From an uncultured Cryomorphaceae bacterium (GTDB taxonomy: Bacteria > Bacteroidota > Bacteroidia > Flavobacteriales > Schleiferiaceae), in assembly GCA_937120475.1 (NCBI GenBank), contig CAKZJV010000009.1, forward strand, positions 62,001 to 126,000: a DNA stretch of 64,000 bases, in the 5' to 3' direction. This document shows positions 8,601 to 15,604 of the stretch, piece after piece; the first letter of the stretch is position 1; every line of letters starts with the position of its first letter. The notes under the pieces are model-generated. The model did not search any database. It was not told where the DNA came from and worked only from the letters and a program-made list of their open reading frames with translations. The position numbers and the translations under genes were made by a program.

Positions 8601-10033
8601 ATGGGCTGAAACATTTTACCTTCCACACCGGTAAGAAAAAGGATGGGAGCAAAAACAATCAGAATGATTATTTGCCCAAAAAAGGCCGAACGCATCATGG
8701 TACTGCCAGCATCATAAGCTACTTGATCCATAACACCCTGATCAAACTTTATTTTACCCGATCGTATTCGCTTTTGGATTTCGTAAACTGTTCCTTCAAT
8801 AATAATTACCGCGCCATCAATGATGATCCCAAAGTCTATGGCACCGAGACTCATCAGGTTGGCCCATACATTGAATTGCTTCATCAGGATGAAGGCAAAT
8901 AAGAGGGAAAGTGGGATGGTAGTGGCTGTGATGATACCACCACGCAGACTACCCAGCAGGATAACCAGGGCAAATATCACGATCAGTGCTCCTTCGAGCA
9001 GGTTGCTTTTTACCGTATCGGTTGTCCTTGCTATCAGATCGCTCCGGTCAATAATGGGTGTGATTTGTAAACCTTCCGGAAGTGACTTCTGCACTTCTTC
9101 CATCCGCTCTTTTACATTCTGAATTACAGCATTCGGATTGGAACCTTTCAGCATCATAATAATACCCCCAACGGCTTCTTTTCCGTCCTGGGTAAAAGCA
9201 CCATAGCGCATCTGGCTGCCGAAATGAACTTTCTGGGCTACATCTCCTACCGTAACCGGAATTCCATTTTCATTTTTAATAACGATTTTCCTGATGTCGT
9301 CAAGTGAGCGTATCAGTCCTTCACCCCGGATGAAATTGGACATTCTGTTTTTCTCAATATATGCCCCTCCCGTATTGACATTATTCCTGGCTAAGGCTTC
9401 ATATACCTGAGAGATACTCACATTCATAGCATTGAGTTTCTCGGGATTGATCGCTACTTCATATTGTTTGATGTAGCCACCGAAGGAGTTTACTTCTACA
9501 ACCCCCTCCAGTAAAGTCAATTGTCTTTTTACGATCCATTCCTGGATAGTACGCAACTCCATGGGGGAATAGAGTGAATCATAGCCTTCCTGTGGCTGAA
9601 TGGTATACTCATAAATCTGCCCTAAGCCGGTGGAAATAGGCCCCATTGATGGGCTACCAAATTTTTCAGGTATGGTCTCCTGTAATTCATTCAGCTTTTC
9701 CTGCACCAGTTGCCGGGGCAGGTAGGTGCCCATATCGTCTTCAAAAACAATGGTGACTACTGACAGCCCGAACCTGGAAATGGAGCGTATTTCATCTACA
9801 CCGGGGAGATTACCCATAGCCAACTCCACCGGATAGGTCACGAACTGTTCTATATCTTCAGTGGCCAGGTTGGGCGATACTGTAATTACCTGCACCTGGT
9901 TATTGGTAATGTCCGGTACGGAACCCAGGTTTACCGTGTTCATGGAGTAGATGCCCATAGCTATGAGTGCCAGGGTGAGCAGACCCACAATGAACTTATT
10001 CTTTATGGAAAAAGAAATGATTTTATTGATCAT
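5621..10033 (-). CDS. czcA: CzcA/CusA heavy-metal RND pump fused to a TolC-type outer-membrane channel
   Basis: The protein has 1470 residues. Residues 1 to about 1045 are a complete HME-type RND transporter with twelve predicted membrane segments and the HME signature GAIDFGIIIDGAVIIIEG in the proton-relay helix. Residues about 1058-1083 form a short hydrophobic stretch ending in ALANAQ that looks like a second, internal signal sequence. Residues about 1085-1470 are a TolC/CzcC-like outer-membrane factor (ITLDQARKRAVESYPKI and paired helical repeats). Such fusions occur in Bacteroidota metal pumps. With the CzcB adaptor it would form a trans-envelope exporter for Co/Zn/Cd or Cu/Ag. The reading frame is open throughout, so the fusion is real in this sequence; whether the protein is later cleaved is unknown. 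Confidence 0.92.
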   Translation of the reverse strand: MINKIISFSIKNKFIVGLLTLALIAMGIYSMNTVNLGSVPDITNNQVQVITVSPNLATEDIEQFVTYPVELAMGNLPGVDEIRSISRFGLSVVTIVFEDDMGTYLPRQLVQEKLNELQETIPEKFGSPSMGPISTGLGQIYEYTIQPQEGYDSLYSPMELRTIQEWIVKRQLTLLEGVVEVNSFGGYIKQYEVAINPEKLNAMNVSISQVYEALARNNVNTGGAYIEKNRMSNFIRGEGLIRSLDDIRKIVIKNENGIPVTVGDVAQKVHFGSQMRYGAFTQDGKEAVGGIIMMLKGSNPNAVIQNVKERMEEVQKSLPEGLQITPIIDRSDLIARTTDTVKSNLLEGALIVIFALVILLGSLRGGIITATTIPLSLLFAFILMKQFNVWANLMSLGAIDFGIIIDGAVIIIEGTVYEIQKRIRSGKIKFDQGVMDQVAYDAGSTMMRSAFFGQIIILIVFAPILFLTGVEGKMFQPMAYTFGFAMIGAIVLCLTYVPMMSALFMKPVQNKKNRFGKFERWLEKVSDKIIGGIEWAYLPLLKGALKLKALVIISGIILLVAAGFIFSRMGGEFVPQLDEGDLAMQALIRPGSSLSESKEVSVKIENILLDNFPEIKTVTARIGVADIPTDPMPMDIADMYLILEKDKEKWVTAESKDDLIAAIKDKLDEQLTGVNLVFTQPVELRFNELLEGVREDIAVKLYGDDLEILATKVQEMAEIIQTVPGAGDVNPERTSGLPQMTVRYNRDKIAQYGLDIQKVNEYVSSAFAGGVAGVIFEGEKRFDLVIRFDEAHRKSIDDLRTLYIDLPDGTQVPIKEVADISYVPGPMQISRDNTYRRTYVGVNTRGRDVESVVNDIQEKLDAQLDLPPGYYITYGGEFENLERAKGRLQIVVPIALFLIFVLLYFALRSFSQSIMIYIAIPLAAIGGVFALWMRDMPFSISAGVGFIVLFGVAVLNGLVLINRFNSLKEEGVTSIRNRILTGTKERIRPIMLTATTDIFGFLPMAFSGSAGAEVQRPLATVVIGGMLTATLLTLVVLPVLYTFVESRSDKRKSLKGPNANVIIVLLVCGGVFGLPALANAQNQQQPQDSLPTITLDQARKRAVESYPKIQSARLEIENQEVLKKTAWDFGNTQVFTGKEEVGNGSDGVYTQFGIQQQQIDVFGIAPRLKLQKERVALAEKALDLSVIELEREVSQAWAMVYASKNNYQVYEQLDSVFADIERAARIRLETEATSKLEYLATSNQANQVQIQKEQAYRDYLSALQRLNLWFANDTLYTVPDVPTSQLDEPLNYVADSLMNHPLLNISKQQVDVADATIKERRSQFLPQLQGQYGRQQIAGQSGFYQYQIGIRIPLFFGPELGRTQSAKIQRDIAGQNLRQNQLELNAAYQGMKEQYLKWLNSWNYYRDKALPLAQEQRAGAILAYREGAIDYVTFLQNIRDAIRIEVDSWNAFGNYLDSRYQLEYYLKTSN

Positions 10034-10122
10034 TGATTATGATTTAATATCAGTTAGAAAATAGGATGACCGGCCCAGGTGTAAATATTACATGGAGAAA
10101 TTGGGGCCGGAAAAGACTGATA

Positions 10123-10434
10123 TTAAACCTTCGGGGGCTCTAAAAAAGATTCCTTAAACCCTTCAGAAAGAGAGCAGGCATGACCCGTAAGCGGATCTTC
10201 GAAGGAAAGGGGCTGGGAATGCAATCTGTATGATTGGTGCACAACCAGGTGGCTATGACAGCAGTGGCATGTGCATAGGGGTGAACATAAGTCTTCAGTA
10301 GAATTATGATCGTGATTATCTCCGTCATCACTTATAGAGACTTCTATGTGCTCTTCTACCGGTTGATTGTCAGCACAGGGAAGTACTGACAAACCCAGGA
10401 TCCAAAAGGATAATATAATTGATAGAATTCGCAC
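10123..10434 (-). CDS. DUF6660-like secreted His/Cys-rich small protein
   Basis: The protein has 103 residues with an N-terminal signal-like segment (MRILSIILSFWILGLSVLPC). A central acidic, metal-ligand-rich stretch follows, with DDGDNHDHNS and then LCSPLCTCHCCHSH. This layout matches DUF6660, a Bacteroidota family found just upstream of metal RND pumps. It is probably exported to the periplasm, where its Cys/His cluster could bind Cu or Zn; the function is not established. The start is a GTG at 10434. It is the first gene of the CzcA-TolC operon, with an 89-base gap to the pump. A TAACTTTG element that could be a -7 box lies only a few bases upstream. Confidence 0.7.
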   Translation of the reverse strand: MRILSIILSFWILGLSVLPCADNQPVEEHIEVSISDDGDNHDHNSTEDLCSPLCTCHCCHSHLVVHQSYRLHSQPLSFEDPLTGHACSLSEGFKESFLEPPKV

Positions 10435-10438
10435 AATA

Positions 10439-10446
10439 CAAAGTTA
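10439..10446 (-). promoter_or_regulatory. Candidate -7 element for the CzcA-TolC operon
   Basis: On the minus strand the sequence reads TAACTTTG, which fits the Bacteroidota -7 consensus TAnnTTTG. No TTG is present at the usual distance upstream. The box ends only about five bases before the GTG start of the DUF6660-like gene, so the transcript would be leaderless or nearly so. Support is weak to moderate. Confidence 0.35.
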
Positions 10447-10492
10447 TGACAAAATCAATGCAATAGGTTTGCAAAGTTCAGTTTACCTAACT

Positions 10493-10526
10493 CAAAAAAG
10501 AGAGCCATCAATTGGCTCCCTTTTTA
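10493..10526 (-). terminator. Rho-independent terminator after the copper operon
   Basis: On the minus strand a GAGCCA / TGGCTC stem with a five-base loop is followed by a run of six T. It lies about 20 bases after the stop of the Csp-like gene and separates the copper operon from the CzcA-TolC operon. The opposite strand also has a T run, so it may work in both directions. Confidence 0.75.
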
Positions 10527-10545
10527 CATACATCGTTTCTGATCA

Positions 10546-10857
10546 TTAACTTCTGCAGGCCTCGGCACATTTACGGCAGGCTTCGGCACAGGCTTTACAA
10601 TGGTCGTGATGGTCAGCATGTTTCTCGCATTCTTTGACACAGGCTTCACATACTTCAGCACATAATGCCTTGAGTTTTGATGCAAAAGCACTGTTACGCG
10701 CTTCCAGTTTGGCAGTAATACTACACAGGTCGGAGCAATCTAAACAAGCCCTCAGGCAGGCTTCTATTTTAGCATCACCGCCCAGGCATCTATCAATACA
10801 AATTTCGCAGGCCTTTATACAGGCCAGGCATTCGTCTATACATTTTTCATCTATCAT
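10546..10857 (-). CDS. Four-helix-bundle copper-storage protein, Csp-like
   Basis: The protein has 103 residues, 19 of them Cys, arranged along amphipathic helices as repeated CxxxC or CxxC pairs (CIDECLACIKACEICIDRC near the start, HCKACAEACRKCAEAC at the end). This is the pattern of the four-helix-bundle copper-binding proteins (DUF326, Csp family), which hold many Cu(I) ions inside the bundle. No signal peptide is seen, so it resembles the cytosolic Csp3 type. It is the last gene of the copA unit, 26 bases after the HMA chaperone and before a clear terminator. Buffering of cytosolic Cu(I) in support of CopA is the likely role. Confidence 0.9.
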   Translation of the reverse strand: MIDEKCIDECLACIKACEICIDRCLGGDAKIEACLRACLDCSDLCSITAKLEARNSAFASKLKALCAEVCEACVKECEKHADHHDHCKACAEACRKCAEACRS

Positions 10858-10883
10858 AATACTGTTTACTTAAGGGTTATACA

Positions 10884-11096
10884 TTAATGAATGGGTTCGG
10901 CCTTGAACCCAATTTTATCGAGTGTAGAAATCACTTGCCCTTCAGTGGCTCCATTACTTTTTACGGTTAGCACCTTATCGGGATTTTTAAGATCTACTTC
11001 CCATTTTTCAATACCGTCCGCTTCATTGAGACGGGGACTCACTTTTTCCAAACAGCCCGTACATTTTATCGAAGTTTTAAACTTTAGCGTTTCCAT
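10884..11096 (-). CDS. HMA-domain copper chaperone, CopZ-like
   Basis: The protein has 70 residues and is a single heavy-metal-associated domain with the metal motif KCTGC near residues 11-15 and the expected beta-alpha-beta-beta-alpha-beta pattern. Proteins of this size and motif bind one Cu(I) and hand it to the N-terminal domain of CopA. It lies between the ferredoxin and the Csp-like protein in the copper unit, about 90 bases after the ferredoxin start region, so it may have its own ribosome-binding context. Specificity for copper is inferred from the neighbours. Confidence 0.88.
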   Translation of the reverse strand: METLKFKTSIKCTGCLEKVSPRLNEADGIEKWEVDLKNPDKVLTVKSNGATEGQVISTLDKIGFKAEPIH

Positions 11097-11187
11097 TTTA
11101 TCTGAATTTTAATTGATTCAAATCTATCCGTTCCAGACCTGGTAACTGTTATAGATTTTTGTTCTTTTTTTATGAAGTTTTGACCCA

Positions 11188-11475
11188 TCAGGTATAAGAG
11201 AGAACGATGTGATCACTCACCGGGAGGCTTTGACACAACAAGACATAACCTTCTTTAAGCTTCTCCTCATTAAGCGCATAGTTTGCTTTCATATGTACTT
11301 CTCCTTCCAGTAATTTGGCCGCACATTTTCCACACAGGGCCTGTTTGCAAGAATGGGGTAGCGGGAGTTTTTTTTCCAATCCGGCTGTAAGTATGGTTTG
11401 GGATTCAGACACTTCTAACTGAAGTGCATCCTTCTTCAAGCCTCTAAGATGTACCAGTGTCTTTTTCATACCCAT
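11188..11475 (-). CDS. [2Fe-2S] plant-type ferredoxin linked to copA
   Basis: The protein has 95 residues. It carries the plant-type ferredoxin cluster motif: HSCKQALCGKCAAKL gives C-x4-C-x2-C, and LLCQS supplies the fourth Cys. The stop of copA and this ATG overlap as TAATG, so the two are almost certainly translated in tandem. No reductase or oxygenase partner lies nearby. Placement between copA and a copper chaperone suggests a role in copper homeostasis, for example a redox step or a cluster that senses copper damage, but no function has been shown by the sequence. A second in-frame ATG lies two codons in. Confidence 0.85.
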   Translation of the reverse strand: MGMKKTLVHLRGLKKDALQLEVSESQTILTAGLEKKLPLPHSCKQALCGKCAAKLLEGEVHMKANYALNEEKLKEGYVLLCQSLPVSDHIVLSYT

Positions 11476-13727
11476 TAAAGTGTAGCGGTTTTCAGGCGCA
11501 GGCTGTTGGCCACTACCGATACGGAACTGAAAGCCATTGCCATACCCGCGATCATAGGGTCTAACAGAAAGCCGTTGACGGGGAACAGAACCCCTGCGGC
11601 TATGGGAATGCCGATGATGTTGTAAATAAAAGCCCAGAACAGGTTCTGACGAATGCCCAATACCGTTTTTTTAGAGAGTTTCAGTGCTTTGGGAATAGAC
11701 TGAAGATCGGAAGTGATGAGGGTTATTTTGGCTACGTCCATCGCAATATCTGATCCGTGCCCCATCGCAATGCTTACATCAGCTTGGGCCAGGGCATGCG
11801 AATCATTGATACCATCGCCCACCATTGCCACGATCTTCCCTTCGGTTTGCAGTTCTTTGACAAAATCGGCTTTGTCGGAAGGCAGTACTTCTGCTTTGAA
11901 ATGCTTTAACCCCACCTGGCTAGCTACTGCCTGAGCCGTTTGCCTATTGTCCCCGGTAAGCATATACACTTCGATACCCCGGTCTTGCAGGGTTTCAATA
12001 GCCTGCCTGGATGTTCCTTTGATCTTATCGGCAATGGCCAGCACGGCTAATGCCTGATGTTGATTGGCGAAGAAGATAACCGTTTTAGCTTCTTCCCGCA
12101 GGGCTTTTGCTCTTTTGTCAAGTTCATCACTCACGCTGACATTATGCTCAGCGAGCAATTTTTGGTTACCGATATAGAACATCGTGTCATCTGAACCCAC
12201 AGCCTCAACTCCCCGCCCGGTAATGCTGTTAAACCGGGAGATTGTTGTTGGCTTAATGCCTTCCTCCTTTAGTTTTTGAACCACAGCTTCGGCCAATGGG
12301 TGTTCGGATTGAGCTTCCATGGCTAATAATATGGGCTTGAGTGTTTCGGATGGCTGTTTGTCTCCCCAAATAACATCGGTTACCACAGGTTTCCCTTCCG
12401 TAATGGTACCTGTTTTATCCAATACCACTGCATTCACTTTATGGCCCAATTCCAGGCTTTCGGCATCTTTGATCAGAATGTTGTTTTCGGCTCCTTTGCC
12501 TACCCCTACCATAATGGCAGTGGGCGTTGCCAGTCCGAGAGCACAAGGGCAGGCGATCACGAGTACGGCTACAGAGGTCAGCAAAGCATGGGTAAAGGCA
12601 TCATCCCCACCTGCAACCATCCAAACAATAAAAGTGACGATAGAGATGGTTATCACCACGGGCACAAAGATCCCGGCTATTTTATCGACCAGCTTTTGTA
12701 CCGGGGCTTTACTGCCCTGGGCTTCCTGTACCATTTTTATGATTTGCGACAAGAGGGTTTCTCCCCCCACTTTTTCTGCCGTAAAGCGGAAACTGCCTTT
12801 TTGGTTTACCGTACCGGCAAATACTTTTTCACCGTTGGTTTTTTCTACAGGAATAGGTTCTCCTGTGATCATACTTTCGTCTACATAGGAGCTACCTTCG
12901 GTTACGGTGCCATCTACCGGTATTTTCTCCCCCGGACGCACCATAATGGTATAGCCCGGCTGTACCGAGGCAATGGGCATTTCCACTTCTTCGCCTTCTA
13001 TAATTACTTTGAGGGTTTTGGGTTGTAAGCCCATCAGTTTTTTAATGGCGGAAGAGGTATTGGACTTGGCTTTTTCTTCCAGTAGTTTGCCCAGTGAAAT
13101 AAAGGTGATGATCACCGTAGCGGCTTCATAGTATACATGGGGATGGATGCCCCGGCTATGCCAAAACTCAGGAAAGAGTGTATTGAACAGGCTAAACAGA
13201 AAGGCAATCCCGGTACTGAGGGCTACCAGGGTGTCCATATTGGCTTTACCATGTTTGGCTTGTTTAACCGCGTTGACAAAAAAACTGCGGCCAAACCAAA
13301 ACAATACAGGGACGGTCAGTACCATGGAGATCCAACGCCCGGCTTCCCAATCCATAAAGAACATACCGATGACAAATACTGGCAGGGTGAGTATGGCTGA
13401 CCAGAGGGTCCGCTTTTTAATGTCTCGATAATGTTGCTGTTGCAATTGTTCCTGGGCTTCAGCCGGGTCTTCGGCATCTATAATAAGGTCGTAGCCTACC
13501 GACTGTAAGGCCTGGCGAAGGTCTTCGGAGCTTACCGAAGGGGTATGCTCTACCAAAACGGAACTACTGGCAAAATTTACACTGGCTTTATGTACGCCTT
13601 CGGTATGCCCAAGGATTGACTCTACGCTGGAGGCACAAGCAGCACAGGTCATACCTGTTACAGGAAACGCTTGTTTTATGGTTTCTTCCTTTTGTGTTTC
13701 CGGTGCTTTTATATCCATCGTCTCCAT
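11475..13727 (-). CDS. copA: Cu(I)-exporting P1B-type ATPase CopA
   Basis: The protein has 750 residues. One N-terminal HMA domain carries MTCAAC (about residues 25-30). Eight membrane segments surround the core. The membrane metal site is [11 protein letters not shown], the phosphorylation motif is DKTGT, followed by SEHPLA and GDGIND. The last membrane segments have [14 protein letters not shown] and [15 protein letters not shown], with the Asn, Tyr, Met and Ser residues typical of Cu(I) pumps. It exports Cu(I) from cytosol to periplasm. It lies 91 bases after the HMA-AraC regulator and overlaps the ferredoxin start. ATG at 13727 is used; another in-frame ATG is three codons downstream. Confidence 0.95.
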   Translation of the reverse strand: METMDIKAPETQKEETIKQAFPVTGMTCAACASSVESILGHTEGVHKASVNFASSSVLVEHTPSVSSEDLRQALQSVGYDLIIDAEDPAEAQEQLQQQHYRDIKKRTLWSAILTLPVFVIGMFFMDWEAGRWISMVLTVPVLFWFGRSFFVNAVKQAKHGKANMDTLVALSTGIAFLFSLFNTLFPEFWHSRGIHPHVYYEAATVIITFISLGKLLEEKAKSNTSSAIKKLMGLQPKTLKVIIEGEEVEMPIASVQPGYTIMVRPGEKIPVDGTVTEGSSYVDESMITGEPIPVEKTNGEKVFAGTVNQKGSFRFTAEKVGGETLLSQIIKMVQEAQGSKAPVQKLVDKIAGIFVPVVITISIVTFIVWMVAGGDDAFTHALLTSVAVLVIACPCALGLATPTAIMVGVGKGAENNILIKDAESLELGHKVNAVVLDKTGTITEGKPVVTDVIWGDKQPSETLKPILLAMEAQSEHPLAEAVVQKLKEEGIKPTTISRFNSITGRGVEAVGSDDTMFYIGNQKLLAEHNVSVSDELDKRAKALREEAKTVIFFANQHQALAVLAIADKIKGTSRQAIETLQDRGIEVYMLTGDNRQTAQAVASQVGLKHFKAEVLPSDKADFVKELQTEGKIVAMVGDGINDSHALAQADVSIAMGHGSDIAMDVAKITLITSDLQSIPKALKLSKKTVLGIRQNLFWAFIYNIIGIPIAAGVLFPVNGFLLDPMIAGMAMAFSSVSVVANSLRLKTATL

Positions 13728-13818
13728 AACTGCCTTTGCTTTTATTGAACACTACAAAAGTCGCAAGCAAGCGAGGGTAAGCTGTTACAGAATCTTGATA
13801 AAGGTTTATATGATTTTG

Positions 13819-14391
13819 TCAGAGGGCATCCAGGGAAGAATGGCCAGGCTTTTTAGATTTTTTAAAAGCCGTAGGGGTCATACCTGTTTCTTTTTTGAAC
13901 TGGGAAGAAAGGTGAGCGGTACTACTGTAGTTCATCTGAAAGGCAATCTCGGAAAGGGTCATTTCATCATAAAACAGGAGTTCCTTTACGCGTTCTGTTT
14001 TCTGCCGCGTAATGAATTTTTCAATGGTAATGCCTTCTACGGAGGAAAACAGGCGGCTCAGATAGCTGTAGTCATGATGCAACTGATCGGACAGAAAAGT
14101 GGAAAAGTTGACTTGCAGGGATTGCTGTTTATGGTGTACCTGTTCTATCACCAGCGCTTTGATCTTGGAGATCAGGGCCGACCTACCGCTTTCCAGCAAT
14201 TCAAAACCCAGGGCCCGGAGCTTTTGAGAAAGTTCCGTTTGCTGGTGAGAGGTTAATTCTTTGTTCAGGCTTACTTCCCCCAGTTCTATCTGCGTATAGT
14301 CAGCGTCCAGTTCATGGAGTACCTCCTCCACCGCTTTAATACAACGGGGGCAAACCATGTTCTTAATATGAAGGAGCGGTTTATTCTGCAT
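13819..14391 (-). CDS. AraC-family regulator with N-terminal HMA-like metal-binding domain
   Basis: The protein has 190 residues. Residues 1-70 resemble an HMA domain with a CxxC motif (MVCPRCIKAVEEVL). Residues about 95-185 are an AraC-type double helix-turn-helix, with DYSYLSRLFSSVEGITIEKF and the signature ERVKELLFYDEMTLSEIAFQMNYSS. A metal-binding module joined to a DNA-binding module makes a one-component metal-responsive activator likely. It is encoded directly upstream of copA on the same strand, 91 bases apart, and probably controls copA and its followers. Which metal it senses is inferred (Cu or Ag) from the CxxC and from copA. It lacks the large ligand-binding domain of classical AraC proteins. 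Confidence 0.88.
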   Translation of the reverse strand: MQNKPLLHIKNMVCPRCIKAVEEVLHELDADYTQIELGEVSLNKELTSHQQTELSQKLRALGFELLESGRSALISKIKALVIEQVHHKQQSLQVNFSTFLSDQLHHDYSYLSRLFSSVEGITIEKFITRQKTERVKELLFYDEMTLSEIAFQMNYSSTAHLSSQFKKETGMTPTAFKKSKKPGHSSLDAL

Positions 14392-15418
14392 GAGGATTCA
14401 AAGTTGATGAAAATGACTAAGAAAACAACGGCACTTAGCTAGACAAGTTATGTTAGTATGAGCCAAATGCAAACTGGGTTTGCCGCTAAAACTTACAAAT
14501 GTTCGAAAAAGGTACAGTAGAGCCGAAGCTGATGTTTTAGTCGCAATCGGATAAATCATATATTTGCGCTTGTCTGACAATCCATGAATTGCTCTATAGA
14601 TTGTGCATTATTGCAATTGTTCAACACATCTTTGAAATATTAAATAACTCAGCTAGCCTTTGCAAATCAGGTATAAAAAGGTTCGAGATTAGTTCGGTTG
14701 GGGCTACAATAAACCCGAAATTTATAATTAGGCTTCGAGTTTTTTTGATGCCTTTATGTATATCCGTACTCAGATGATGTGGAACGAAGGATTCATAACT
14801 GCCTAAGGCGGATGAATGGTTGCCCCTTTCGCTCACCCTCTTATTCACCCTCGAATTTCACTTTCAACCATAAAAATCTCTTAGCTATTTCTTGTTGGCT
14901 ATTTGGTGTACTTGTTACTCTCCTGCTTGGTCAGATGGATGTAAGTTTAGGGTGATTCGTAAAAACCCTCTGGAGTTTTTTCAAAGGTGAACAATAGACC
15001 CTAAATGCAGAACATTTAGAGTGCTTATCAAAATAATAATGTACCGATATTGTACAATGGATAGACACATCTTTTTTCACCGCTATGTTTTGCAAATATG
15101 TCATTTTTGCTTGCTGGTCAATCGTGTAGCGACACTCATGGTTGTTCTTGGATGGCCTTGAAACATACCAACGCTTAAAACAGCGTACCTAAGAACAACT
15201 TCTTACTTGGGCTTTCTCCAAAGTACCTCTTACATTTATACTTAAAGTGAATATATCATAATTGTATTCCAGACAGTAATTTGAAATCAAAATGATTTGT
15301 ATTTTAACCATCAAATAAAAAAAGTGAAATCAGATCCGAAAAAATGCGTTCTGCTTTCTCAAACTACTGCCCAAGCGTTTGTAACCGACAACCTAAAGAG
15401 GCCTTAATCGTTTACTCA
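14392..15418. other. About 1 kb without a convincing gene, upstream of the recombinase
   Basis: No reading frame here has credible composition or a recognisable motif. Two details stand out. A plus-strand TATATTTG (14559-14566) matches the -7 promoter consensus and is followed at 14584 by an ATG that opens only 19 codons (MNCSIDCALLQLFNTSLKY, then TAA), possibly a truncated gene start. A nested inverted repeat lies at 15141-15199. The region is AT-rich in its right half and probably belongs to the mobile island. Confidence 0.5.
15141..15199. repeat. Nested inverted repeat upstream of the recombinase
   Basis: An outer perfect 9-base inverted repeat, GTTGTTCTT (15141-15149) and AAGAACAAC (15191-15199), encloses an inner hairpin ACGCT-taaaac-AGCGT (15171-15186). 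No T run follows, so it is not a standard terminator. It could be a protein-binding or recombination-related site, since it lies about 360 bases before the recombinase gene. No function is proven. Confidence 0.4.
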
Positions 15419-15604
15419 ATGCTGAGCGTAGAAGAATGCCGTAGAATTTTCGAAAAACACGGAGAACACCACTCTGAAGAAGAAATCGCGCAGATCAGAA
15501 GAGTACTGTATCAACTAGCCAGGCATCAAATCAATGATTTAGAAAATCAGGAAAATGAAGAATGTCATACTTTACACAAGAGTCTCCACAGACGAACAGG
15601 CTGA
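15419..15604 (+). CDS. Small protein overlapping the start of the serine recombinase gene
   Basis: The product has 61 residues (MLSVEECRRIFEKHGEHHSE and onward), starting at ATG 15419. It is charged, helical and soluble. The N-terminal half resembles short proteins commonly encoded just before large serine recombinases in Bacteroidota, with an EECRRIFEKHG / EEIAQIRRVLYQLA pattern. The last 16 codons overlap the recombinase start by 50 bases in another frame. An upstream in-frame start at 15344 exists but would add a low-quality Cys-rich leader. A role as accessory or directionality factor is possible but unproven; a small DNA-binding protein is the main alternative. Confidence 0.6.
   Translation: MLSVEECRRIFEKHGEHHSEEEIAQIRRVLYQLARHQINDLENQENEECHTLHKSLHRRTG

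Noticed and set aside
14589-14848. Two overlapping 62- and 75-codon frames on opposite strands in the recombinase upstream region
   Set aside because: No start context, motif or credible composition was found on either strand.
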